Positions 25,492 through 32,803 of a stretch of DNA of 64,000 bases are shown here, one piece after another. Below the pieces are notes generated by a model. That model ran no database searches. It saw nothing but the letters and a program-made list of their open reading frames with translations, and was not told the DNA's origin. Both the position numbers and the translations under genes were made by a program. Position 1 is the stretch's first letter; every line of letters starts with the position of its first letter. Source of the stretch: Bacteroidales bacterium. GTDB lineage: Bacteria > Bacteroidota > Bacteroidia > Bacteroidales > P3. The stretch lies in assembly GCA_017522065.1 (NCBI GenBank), contig JAFXAD010000058.1, positions 62,001 through 126,000 of the forward strand. Direction: 5' to 3'.

Positions 25492-26766
25492 ATGATGCAA
25501 AAGAAGATAATTTGTTTACTGGTTTCAATGCTGGCTTTGGTGGCACCGTTACGCGCCACCTACCTGCTGATACCAATGGATGAGACACAACGCAATCATC
25601 TGAAAGCATACGGTATAGCCTACTATGCTTTGGAGCGCGACGTGGAAGTCACCTGGTTGCTCAACTATCGTGGTGGCTCGTTCATGATGAAGTATGCCGA
25701 CGCCATCGAGCGTGAATGCAAGCTCCGTGGGGTCAGTGCCGATGCCATTCCCGACGGACAGTCTACGGCAATACTTAGCGAGATTGCCGACGCATCGGTC
25801 AATATGGATGCCGTGCGTCTTCAGAAGGCTCCGAAAATAGCCGTCTACTCGCCCAAAAGCAAGTTGCCGTGGGACGATGCTGTGACGCTTGTGATGACCT
25901 ACGCCGAGATACCCTACGATGTGGTGTACGACGAGGAGGTGATGGCTGGTGTGCTGCCTACCTACGACTGGCTGCACCTGCATCATGAGGACTTTACGGG
26001 ACAGTACGGCAAATTCTGGGGCAACTACCGCAATGCGCAGTGGTATATCGAGGATGTCCGCGACCAAGAGGCGCGGGCCCATAAGTTGGGTTTCTCTAAA
26101 GTGTCGCAGCTCAAGTTGGCTGTATGCCACAAGATTCGCGATTTCGTAATGGGAGGAGGATTCCTCTTCGCCATGTGCTCGGCTCCCGACAGCTACGATG
26201 TGGCTCTGGCTGCCGAAAATGTCGACATCTGTGACGTGATGTTCGACGGCGACCCTATGCAACCCAATGCTCAGCAGTTGCTCGATTTTTCAAAATGTTT
26301 TGCTTTCAAGGATTTCCGTATCAGTACCAACCCGTCGGAGTACGAGATTTCGACTATCGACATCGACGATCGTACGCGCCAGCGCCAGATTAACGAAAAG
26401 AACGATTTTTTCACCCTCTTCGACTTCTCGGCCAAATGGGATTGGATACCTACAATGCTGACGCAGAACCATACGCGCATAATCCATGGCTTTATGGGAC
26501 AGACCACTGCTTTCCGTCGCGAGACGGTAAAGAGTAGTGCCCTTATCCTTGCCGAGAACAAAGAGGTTGGCGAGGTGCGTTACCTGCACGGCGAATATGG
26601 CAAGGGGACGTGGACCTTCCTCGGCGGACACGACCCCGAGGACTACCGACACTTCGTTGGCGACCCGCCGACCGATCTGTCGCTCTATCCCAATTCGCCA
26701 GGCTATAGGCTGATTCTTAATAATATCCTCTTTCCCGCAGCCAAGAAAGAAAAACACAAGACGTGA
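25492..26766 (+). CDS. Exported protein of a conserved Bacteroidales family, often mislabelled asparagine synthetase B
   Basis: 424 residues from ATG 25492 (upstream in-frame starts fall in the terminator). Signal peptide ends near PLRATYLL. The protein contains YLLIPMDETQRNHLKAYGIAY and EVTWLLNYRGGSFMM, which I recall from Bacteroidales proteins carried in databases as asparagine synthetase B. None of the PP-loop or glutaminase motifs of AsnB is visible, so that label is not supported. The middle (VCHKIRDFVMGGGFLFAMCSAPDS) and the end (GTWTFLGGHDPEDY) resemble GATase1-like or ThuA-like folds. Function unknown; predicted periplasmic. Confidence 0.85.
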   Translation: MMQKKIICLLVSMLALVAPLRATYLLIPMDETQRNHLKAYGIAYYALERDVEVTWLLNYRGGSFMMKYADAIERECKLRGVSADAIPDGQSTAILSEIADASVNMDAVRLQKAPKIAVYSPKSKLPWDDAVTLVMTYAEIPYDVVYDEEVMAGVLPTYDWLHLHHEDFTGQYGKFWGNYRNAQWYIEDVRDQEARAHKLGFSKVSQLKLAVCHKIRDFVMGGGFLFAMCSAPDSYDVALAAENVDICDVMFDGDPMQPNAQQLLDFSKCFAFKDFRISTNPSEYEISTIDIDDRTRQRQINEKNDFFTLFDFSAKWDWIPTMLTQNHTRIIHGFMGQTTAFRRETVKSSALILAENKEVGEVRYLHGEYGKGTWTFLGGHDPEDYRHFVGDPPTDLSLYPNSPGYRLILNNILFPAAKKEKHKT

Positions 26767-26769
26767 TGT

Positions 26770-26797
26770 AAAGGTTAAAGGTTAAAGGTTAAAGGTT
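26770..26797. repeat. Heptamer tandem repeat (AAAGGTT type), second array
   Basis: Four perfect units of AAAGGTT followed by a decayed one, directly after the 25492 gene. Confidence 0.9.
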
Positions 26798-26830
26798 AAG
26801 GGGTGAAGTTTATTTAATAAGTTGATTTTG

Positions 26831-28282
26831 ATGAAAAAAGTATTCTTTATTATATCGCTGTTTTTAGTCCTCAGTTCTCAGTTCTCAGTTCTCCATTCCC
26901 AAAACTGGACTCGCTTCACGATGCAGAACTCCGAACTGGGCAATGCTGTGCTGGCAATGGCGTGCGACAAGAAGAACAACAAGTGGTTCGGAACCGACCT
27001 CGGCATGGCTCGCTTGACGGGCAAGACGTGGACCGATTTCTCTATGTTCAACGAGAAGTTGAAGGGCCAGTATGTCAACTGCCTAACCGTCGACGCCAAC
27101 AACGTGCTCTGGATAGGCACCGACGACTATGGCGTCATCGAGTTCGACGGCGCGCGCTGGACGGAGCACAAGGAGCAGATGAAAAAGCTGCAGATGAAAT
27201 TCATCTCCAAGATTGCCATCGACCGCAACGACGTGAAGTGGATAGGCGTAACCCTTGGTGGCCTTGTGCGCTACGACGGTCAGGAGTGGAAGAAATACAC
27301 CTCGTCCGACTCCGACCTGCAGAGCGACTTCATTCTCTGCGTCGCCATCGACCGACGCAACAGCAAGTGGATAGGCACCAACGACGGAATATCGGTTTTC
27401 GACGGGCGGCAGTGGATATCTTATACCAAGAGTAATTCGCAGTTGCCCGACAACATAGTGCCGGCCATCATTATCGACAAAAACGACGTGAAATGGATGG
27501 GTACGCTCGGTGGCTTGGTGCGGTTGGAGGGTGACAAGTGGACAGTCTACAGCACATCCAATAGCCCCATCCCATGCAATCAGGTCAACGACCTCGCTTT
27601 TGACCCCTCGGGGGCAATATGGATGGTTACCGACAAGGGCGTTGCACTCTTCGACGGCAAGGACAACTGGCACGTCTATCGCCCGAAAGCGACTGTGCTC
27701 CCCGATGATGTGCACCGTCGCGTGATGGTCGATGGTCAGGGCTCGAAGTGGTTCGGAAGCAGCCTTAACGGATTGACGCGCTTCAGCGGACAGCCTGTCA
27801 TGGGGCGCGTCACCGACGAAAAGGGTCATCCCGTGCAGGGTGTTGTCGTAAGCGCGGGCGCTGAGTCGGCCACTACCGGTGCCGATGGCGAATACTACCT
27901 CGAGGTGGCTACAAACGCCACGGTGACCATCGCTCCGCAGGACGACAACCGAACCTTCGAACCGGCACAACGCAAGCTGACCGCCGTCAACGGGGCCCGT
28001 TTCGGACAGGATTTCATCGCCTCGTCGGGCATGGTTGCCGAAGGCACGTCGACCGAGAGGGTAGTTGTGAATCCTTATCTTGACCAGGGTTATATCACCA
28101 TCACGATGGAAAGTGCCGTGGCTGAAGTGGAATTTGTCAATGCCAAAGGCGAGAGTATTCGCACCATACCGCAGTACAAGAACGAAGCCAAAATTACCAT
28201 CAGCCGTATGCCCAAATCGAACTATACCCTCTATATCCGCACCGCCAAAGGTGAGAAGAAACTGCAGTTCAACCTGAAATGA
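26831..28282 (+). CDS. Secreted seven-bladed beta-propeller protein with T9SS-like tail
   Basis: 483 residues from ATG 26831. About seven propeller repeats of the Reg_prop type (KKNNKWFGTDLGMARLTGKTW, NDVKWIGVTLGGLVRYDG, NSKWIGTNDGISVFDGRQW and others) fill residues about 25-320. Then comes a carboxypeptidase-regulatory-like beta-sandwich (VMGRVTDEKGHPVQGVVVSAG) and a C-terminal module (VVNPYLDQGYITI to KKLQFNLK) resembling a T9SS sorting domain without the usual FPNP. The signal peptide LFLVLSSQFSVLHSQ is unusual: its core is encoded by four units of the GTTCTCA repeat (26867-26894). Surface or periplasmic sensor-type propeller; ligand unknown. Confidence 0.87.
   Translation: MKKVFFIISLFLVLSSQFSVLHSQNWTRFTMQNSELGNAVLAMACDKKNNKWFGTDLGMARLTGKTWTDFSMFNEKLKGQYVNCLTVDANNVLWIGTDDYGVIEFDGARWTEHKEQMKKLQMKFISKIAIDRNDVKWIGVTLGGLVRYDGQEWKKYTSSDSDLQSDFILCVAIDRRNSKWIGTNDGISVFDGRQWISYTKSNSQLPDNIVPAIIIDKNDVKWMGTLGGLVRLEGDKWTVYSTSNSPIPCNQVNDLAFDPSGAIWMVTDKGVALFDGKDNWHVYRPKATVLPDDVHRRVMVDGQGSKWFGSSLNGLTRFSGQPVMGRVTDEKGHPVQGVVVSAGAESATTGADGEYYLEVATNATVTIAPQDDNRTFEPAQRKLTAVNGARFGQDFIASSGMVAEGTSTERVVVNPYLDQGYITITMESAVAEVEFVNAKGESIRTIPQYKNEAKITISRMPKSNYTLYIRTAKGEKKLQFNLK
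26867..26894. repeat. Heptamer repeat array, copy D (inside a signal peptide)
   Basis: GTCCTCA, GTTCTCA, GTTCTCA, GTTCTCC. Encodes the VLSSQFSVL part of a secretion signal. Confidence 0.9.
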
Positions 28283-28302
28283 AGGAACGGCTGTGGCCAG
28301 CA

Positions 28303-28339
28303 TAAAAAAAAGGCGTCTCGGATGAGACGCCTTTTTTTT
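28303..28339. terminator. Bidirectional terminator between convergent genes
   Basis: AAAGGCGTCTC, GGAT loop, GAGACGCCTTT, flanked by A and T runs. Serves the propeller gene and the small lipoprotein gene. Confidence 0.9.
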
Positions 28340-28353
28340 GTAGTCGGGTTTAC

Positions 28354-28554
28354 TTATTTGCATTCAACAACGCCAGAGACATTGAGGTCAGTGCATTTGT
28401 CAATGGTGATGCCAAGGTTGCTGTAAGTAGCCTGGAGGTCCTCAAGGTTGTACTCGGCTTCAACACCGGCAACATTGCAAGTGCATTTCTTTGCGCAGCT
28501 GCTGAAACATGCAACAGTAGCGATAACTGCTAAAGCTAAAACGACTTTTTTCAT
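28354..28554 (-). CDS. Small lipoprotein, 66 aa
   Basis: 66 residues. Signal peptide with lipobox FSSC (Cys20), leaving a mature peptide of about 47 residues with four further Cys (KKCTCNVAGVEAEYNLEDLQ ... DKCTDL ... VECK), probably disulfide-bonded. It has its own promoter and terminator, so it is a stand-alone unit divergent from dsbD. No family recognised. Confidence 0.8.
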   Translation of the reverse strand: MKKVVLALAVIATVACFSSCAKKCTCNVAGVEAEYNLEDLQATYSNLGITIDKCTDLNVSGVVECK

Positions 28555-28621
28555 TGTAAATTGCTTTGTTATAAGATATTATGCCTACTCTTAAAGGTTT
28601 TCGGCTTCCCCTTTCACAGTG

Positions 28622-28652
28622 CAAAGGTAAATAAAATATTCATCATGGCAAA
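28622..28652 (-). promoter_or_regulatory. Promoter of the small lipoprotein gene
   Basis: Minus strand TTTG (28649-28652), 19 nt, TACCTTTG (28622-28629): a textbook Bacteroidota promoter about 65 nt before the ATG. Confidence 0.8.
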
Positions 28653-28767
28653 TTTTTTTTTGTTTTTTTAACCTGTATTTTGGCTTGCCTTTAAAATAAA
28701 TATAAAATAATGTGTATTTTTGCAGCGCTATTATGAAATGGCTATTTTTTTGTAAATTATTGTCATT

Positions 28768-30825
28768 ATGAAGAATATAATCAAACTTCCGTTGCTGGCA
28801 CTCTTTGTGTTGGCTTTTTCCGACTCCGTGGCACAGGTTAACCCAGCCCATTGGAAATTCAATGTCAAAGAGCTCTCGGCCACAGAGGTGGAGCTTCAGT
28901 TCCAGCTTGCCCTCGACGACGGCTGGCATATCTACTCCCAGAAGTCGGACCCCAACGGACCCATCCCGTCGGAGTACACCTTCGAGGAGAACGCCAATTA
29001 CAAGCGCGTTGGTGGTGTTACTGAACCCAAGCCGCACGAAGAGTTCGACGATGTTTTCAAGTGCACTGTCCGCTCGTTCAGCGGCAAGGTGACTTTCCGC
29101 CAGAAAATCAAGCGTAACACCGACAAGGCTTTTGAAGTTAAGGGCTCGATGTACTACCAGCTCTGCAACGACGGCAGCTGCATAGCCCCCGACGATGTGC
29201 CGTTCACCTTCAAGGTGCCGGCAGCAAAAGCGGAAAGCGAAGAAATTGTAGCTGAAAACACTGACAGCGTTGCCACAGCAGCCGTCGCTGACACAACCGT
29301 TAAATCCGAAACTGCCCCTGCGGCCGAAATTGCTGCCGCCAAGCCCGAAACGGAGCAGCCCGAGAAGCAGAAATCGCTGCTGGGCCTCTTCTTCGGCGCA
29401 CTGCTGGCTGGTATCGTCACGATGTTCACACCCTGTGTGTTCCCGATGATTCCGATGACGGTCAACTTCTTCATGCACGGCAGCGACAACAAACGCAAGA
29501 ATCGCCGTCAGGCGCTGTTCTTCGGCTTTTCGATAATCTTTATGTTCGCCGTGCTGGGAGCCATCCTGACGCTCTTCCTCGGTCCCGAGTCGCTCAACGT
29601 TATCGGCACGCACGGCATTCCGAACCTCATTTTCTTCATCATCTTCTTTGTTTTTGCCCTCTCGTTCTTCGGTCTGTTTGAGATCAAGATGCCTGAGAAG
29701 TGGGTCAACGCCAGCGATGCACAGGCCGACAAGGGTGGCCTGCTGGCTCCGTTCTTCATCGCACTGACCACTGTGCTTGTCTCGTTCTCGTGCACAGGCC
29801 CCATCATCGGTGCCGCCCTGGTCGAGCTGGCCACGTCGACTACCAACCGCTGGATCAGCCTCGTCTCTATGCTTGGATTCGGCATCGGTTTCGCACTGCC
29901 ATTCACGCTGCTGGCCTTCTTCCCCTCGGTGCTGAAGAATATGAAGTCGGGCGGCTGGCTCAACTCGGTCAAGATTGTATTTGCATTCCTCGAGTTGGCA
30001 TTCGGATTGAAGTTCCTGCAGATGGCCGACCTCTACTGGGGTTGGCGCATCTTGGACCGCGAGATTTACCTTGCCCTCTGGATAGTCATCTTCACCCTTA
30101 TGGGTATCTACCTGCTTGGCAAGTTGAAATTCAAAGGCGACGAGGATGTGCAGCATATTGGCGTCATCCGCCTGTTCCTCTCCATCGCTTCGCTGAGTTT
30201 TGCCGTCTATATGGTTCCCGGCCTGTGGGGTGCCCCGCTCAACGGCATCTCGGGTTTCCTGCCGCCGATGCACACACAGGATTTCAACATCGAGAAGATT
30301 GTTGTCGACAATAAGGGCGCAGCCGTTAGTGCTGTGAGCTACGACGGTATACCGGCCGACCGCAAGTATGCTGACAAACTGCACGAGCCGCTGGGCTACA
30401 AGGGCTTCTTCGACATCGAGGAGGCAAAGGCCTACGCCCGTCAGACAGGCAAGCCCATTTTCATCGACTTCACCGGCATCAACTGCAACAACTGCCGCAA
30501 GATGGAGCAGTATGTGCTGAGCAACGATGAGGTCAAGAAGTATATGAACGACAACTATGTGCTTTGCGAACTGTATTGCGACATGAACGACATCGACCTG
30601 CCCGAGAGCGAGTGGGTCAAGGACGGCGAGCGCACCATCAAGACCCTCGGTCGTCGCAACCTGTTTATGCAGCGAACCCTCTACAATATGAACGCACAGC
30701 CCTACTACGTCATCATCGACGCCGACGGCAACAGCCTCACGAAGGAGAATTTCTCCTACAATCCCGACCCTGCCAAGTTCCTCGAATTCCTTAAAGAAGG
30801 CACGACAAATTTTGCCCAAAAATAG
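28768..30825 (+). CDS. dsbD: Protein-disulfide reductase DsbD
   Basis: 685 residues. Signal peptide (to about residue 23), a periplasmic alpha domain, a low-complexity Ala/Glu linker, about eight membrane helices from residue 205 (GIVTMFTPCVFPMIPMTVNFF and SFSCTGPIIGAALVE hold the two membrane cysteines), and a C-terminal thioredoxin domain with the CxxC motif NCNNCRK near residue 573. DsbD carries electrons from cytoplasmic thioredoxin to periplasmic disulfide-reducing partners. Preceded by TATTTTTG near 28715, a likely -7 element. Own terminator downstream. Confidence 0.94.
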   Translation: MKNIIKLPLLALFVLAFSDSVAQVNPAHWKFNVKELSATEVELQFQLALDDGWHIYSQKSDPNGPIPSEYTFEENANYKRVGGVTEPKPHEEFDDVFKCTVRSFSGKVTFRQKIKRNTDKAFEVKGSMYYQLCNDGSCIAPDDVPFTFKVPAAKAESEEIVAENTDSVATAAVADTTVKSETAPAAEIAAAKPETEQPEKQKSLLGLFFGALLAGIVTMFTPCVFPMIPMTVNFFMHGSDNKRKNRRQALFFGFSIIFMFAVLGAILTLFLGPESLNVIGTHGIPNLIFFIIFFVFALSFFGLFEIKMPEKWVNASDAQADKGGLLAPFFIALTTVLVSFSCTGPIIGAALVELATSTTNRWISLVSMLGFGIGFALPFTLLAFFPSVLKNMKSGGWLNSVKIVFAFLELAFGLKFLQMADLYWGWRILDREIYLALWIVIFTLMGIYLLGKLKFKGDEDVQHIGVIRLFLSIASLSFAVYMVPGLWGAPLNGISGFLPPMHTQDFNIEKIVVDNKGAAVSAVSYDGIPADRKYADKLHEPLGYKGFFDIEEAKAYARQTGKPIFIDFTGINCNNCRKMEQYVLSNDEVKKYMNDNYVLCELYCDMNDIDLPESEWVKDGERTIKTLGRRNLFMQRTLYNMNAQPYYVIIDADGNSLTKENFSYNPDPAKFLEFLKEGTTNFAQK

Positions 30826-30850
30826 TTTTTTCGTAATCCGAAAATACAGA

Positions 30851-30889
30851 AATTATGCTGCCATCGGTGTGTGGCAGCATAATTTTTTT
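30851..30889 (+). terminator. Terminator of dsbD
   Basis: 13-bp stem AATTATGCTGCCA / TGGCAGCATAATT with an 8-nt loop and T run. Confidence 0.9.
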
Positions 30890-30954
30890 GTTGTTCGCTT
30901 AGATTGTGTTTTAGTGCTTTATGAGGGTCGTGAAAAATAAAAAGGATTAAAAAT

Positions 30955-30985
30955 TTTGTCAGTTCACAAAAAGTGCGTATCTTTG
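30955..30985 (+). promoter_or_regulatory. Promoter of the initiator tRNA
   Basis: TTTG (30955-30958), 19 nt, TATCTTTG (30978-30985), about 25 nt before the tRNA. Confidence 0.8.
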
Positions 30986-31009
30986 CAAACTGAAATAAAC
31001 AAGAAATAG

Positions 31010-31081
<72 letters not shown>

Positions 31082-31088
31082 CCGAAAC

Positions 31089-31117
31089 GGACACATCGAA
31101 AGGTGTGTCCTTTTTTT
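31089..31117 (+). terminator. Terminator of tRNA-fMet (first of three copies region)
   Basis: GGACACAT, CGAAAG, GTGTGTCC and seven Ts. An almost identical hairpin recurs at about 31197-31224. Confidence 0.85.
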
Positions 31118-31120
31118 GTG

Positions 31121-31192
31121 CTCATAACCCAAAGGTCGGAGGTTGGCTCGTCAAGCTCGCCAGCCACGGCACAATTCCTTCCCCCGCTACCG
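31121..31192 (+). pseudogene. Partial tRNA-fMet copy 1 with 27-nt insertion in the T loop
   Basis: Repeats the anticodon loop to discriminator part of the tRNA (from CTCATAACCC) without the D arm or 5' acceptor strand. Between GGAGGTT and CAATTCC it carries 27 extra bases (31145-31171) starting GGCTCGTCAAGCTCGCCAGC. A copy of the tRNA terminator follows. It cannot fold as a normal tRNA. Confidence 0.85.
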
Positions 31193-31195
31193 AGA

Positions 31196-31224
31196 CGGAC
31201 ACATCGAAAGGTGTGTCTTTTTTT
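31196..31224 (+). terminator. Duplicated tRNA terminator
   Basis: GGACACA, TCGAAAGG, TGTGTC then T7; one base shorter than the first copy. Confidence 0.8.
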
Positions 31225-31227
31225 GTG

Positions 31228-31298
31228 CTCATAACCCAAAGGTCGGAGGTTGGCTCGTCAAGCTCGCCAGCCATGGCACAATTCCTTCCCCCGCTACC
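31228..31298 (+). pseudogene. Partial tRNA-fMet copy 2 with the same insertion
   Basis: Second tandem copy, offset 107 bases from copy 1 and with the same 27-nt T-loop insertion (31252-31278) differing by one base (CATGGCA in place of CACGGCA). A different, larger terminator hairpin ends the array. Confidence 0.85.
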
Positions 31299-31299
31299 A

Positions 31300-31336
31300 A
31301 AAGAAACGGCAACTCAATTTGAGTTGCCGTTTCTTT
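31300..31336. terminator. Bidirectional terminator closing the tRNA array
   Basis: 18-bp perfect stem beginning AAAGAAACGGCAACTCAA with a single-base centre. Lies between the tRNA array and the convergent ATPase gene. Confidence 0.85.
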
Positions 31337-31342
31337 ATATCC

Positions 31343-32470
31343 CTATAACTTCTTGAGCCATAGGTTTAAGAATCGGTCGTATATGATGTATCCTTCGGTC
31401 TGGCGGTAGACAAGTTCTTTGTCGAGGAGGGTGTCGAGTGCTGTTTTTATGCTGCTGGCACTGGACAGATGGTGCCTTTTCAGGAAGTCTTTTCCAGTGG
31501 GTTCTTCCACGAGTCCGTCTTTGGCAATAGCTTTGAGTACCGCAAACTGGTTATTGGTCAGGAATTGTGTCAGGCTTTCGTATTGTGGCGATTTGGATTC
31601 TGTCACAGAGAGGATGGCGTAGTTCAGATGCTCGACACTGTTGACCGTCTTGTGGTTTTCGTACAGGCGGTTCAGCACCGATTGTATATACCATGTGTAT
31701 CCGTTGAAGGTGGTGTATAGTGAGTGGAATATATCATTGTCCAGATGTCCGCCTCTTTTTTCGAAAAAAGCATTGGCGAATTTGTAGTACGAGGCCTCGC
31801 CTATAGGCTTGAGATTCATGAGGTCTGTACTTTGATAGAATGGCCTTTTTGGCGAGATGAACATCTCGGACATCAGATGTTGTTTGCTGCCGGAGAAGAC
31901 AAAGTGCACGTTGCTCAAAAACTGTATGTGCGACCGCAGCAGGGCTTCGGTGCCAGTTTCGGGGTAGGAGGCAATTTGCTGGAATTCGTCGATTGCAACA
32001 AAGACTTCCTTACCCAAGTGATTCAGTTGGTTGAATATCCTTCCCAGAGACGTTTCAGATTGCGAGGGGTCGATGTTGACGGTTACGTTTGGTAGCCCCG
32101 TCATGTTGTCCATGCCGACCACAGGCCGCAAAGCCGCCATGAGGTTCAGAACCTTCTTTCCAAAGGCTTTGCCTTTCGATATTGCCGTGTTCAGCACAGC
32201 AGAACCGAGCATGCTTGCCAGTTCCTGCTGGCTCTTGGTGGGGAATATGTCGATATATAGGCAGATGGCATCTCTGTTTTCCGATTGAATATGGTGAAAA
32301 GTATGCCAAATCAGTCCTGTCTTTCCCAATCTTCTGGGAGAAATCAGGGTGATATTTCGTCCGTTGTAGAGCGCGGAGACCATCGAACGGGTTTCTTCTT
32401 CACGGTCGCAGAAATAATCTGGACCATTGTAACCCTGATAGATAAATGGATTTATGTTTTTTCTGTTCAT
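31343..32470 (-). CDS. Arch_ATPase-type P-loop ATPase with winged-helix tail
   Basis: 375 residues. Walker A ISPRRLGKT at 43-51 and Walker B VFVAIDEFQQI near residue 160, then FVFSGSKQHLM (sensor 1) belong to the archaeal-type ATPase group of STAND/AAA-like proteins. The last 80 residues look like a winged-helix DNA-binding domain (LTNNQFAVLKAIAKDGLVEEPTGKDFLKRHHLSSASSIKTALDTL cannot be quoted whole; key part TNNQFAVLKAIAKDG). Many paralogues occur per genome in Bacteroidales; role unknown, possibly stress or mobile-element linked. Single gene with own promoter and a tandem 14-bp repeat in the leader. Confidence 0.85.
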   Translation of the reverse strand: MNRKNINPFIYQGYNGPDYFCDREEETRSMVSALYNGRNITLISPRRLGKTGLIWHTFHHIQSENRDAICLYIDIFPTKSQQELASMLGSAVLNTAISKGKAFGKKVLNLMAALRPVVGMDNMTGLPNVTVNIDPSQSETSLGRIFNQLNHLGKEVFVAIDEFQQIASYPETGTEALLRSHIQFLSNVHFVFSGSKQHLMSEMFISPKRPFYQSTDLMNLKPIGEASYYKFANAFFEKRGGHLDNDIFHSLYTTFNGYTWYIQSVLNRLYENHKTVNSVEHLNYAILSVTESKSPQYESLTQFLTNNQFAVLKAIAKDGLVEEPTGKDFLKRHHLSSASSIKTALDTLLDKELVYRQTEGYIIYDRFLNLWLKKL

Positions 32471-32501
32471 ATTGTTGTCTGTTTTAACTGGTTATGCTGG
32501 A

Positions 32502-32529
32502 TTACGTAAATTCCGTTACGTAAATTCCG
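32502..32529. promoter_or_regulatory. Tandem 14-bp operator-like repeat in the ATPase gene leader
   Basis: Two perfect adjacent copies of TTACGTAAATTCCG, each starting with the palindrome TTACGTAA, just after the predicted transcription start and 32 bases before the start codon. Confidence 0.6.
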
Positions 32530-32534
32530 TAATG

Positions 32535-32565
32535 CAAAGATACATACTTTTTTCCATCTGCGCAA
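32535..32565 (-). promoter_or_regulatory. Promoter of the ATPase gene
   Basis: Minus strand TTG (32563-32565), 20 nt, TATCTTTG (32535-32542). Confidence 0.6.
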
Positions 32566-32707
32566 GGGAAGAGGTGTTTCCCTCTTCCTTTGCCGGAAAA
32601 AAATCCCTTTTCAACCTCGTTTTTCTCTCAAAAAGTTGCGTTTCTTATTGGAACTTACCGGTGAACAAAAGAAACGGAGAACAAGGAGGTTTGGACGCCC
32701 CGGGACC

Positions 32708-32761
32708 GATACAAAAGAGAATGGAAATTTGAATTTCCATTCTCGTGCCAATTTTTGTATC
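32708..32761 (-). terminator. Nested inverted repeat, probable fucosidase terminator
   Basis: Inner stem GAGAATGGAAATT / AATTTCCATTCTC (2-nt loop) inside outer arms GATACAAAA / TTTTGTATC. On the minus strand the inner stem is followed by TTTTG, so it can end transcription of the fucosidase gene. Confidence 0.65.
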
Positions 32762-32763
32762 TG

Positions 32764-32793
32764 AAGTTAAAGTTAAGGTTAACGTTAACGTTA
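32764..32793. repeat. Hexamer tandem repeat (AAGTTA / ACGTTA)
   Basis: Five six-base units: AAGTTA twice, AGGTTA, ACGTTA twice, between the terminator hairpin and the fucosidase stop. Confidence 0.8.
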
Positions 32794-32803
32794 ATCCCTT
32801 AAT

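Noticed and set aside
25492-26766. Asparagine synthetase B as function of the conserved exported protein
   Set aside because: It has a signal peptide and lacks both the N-terminal Cys glutaminase and the SGGxDS motif of AsnB.
28591-30819. 742-codon open frame opposite dsbD
   Set aside because: It mirrors the codon pattern of dsbD on the other strand, has no start signal or domain, and dsbD itself is complete with all motifs.
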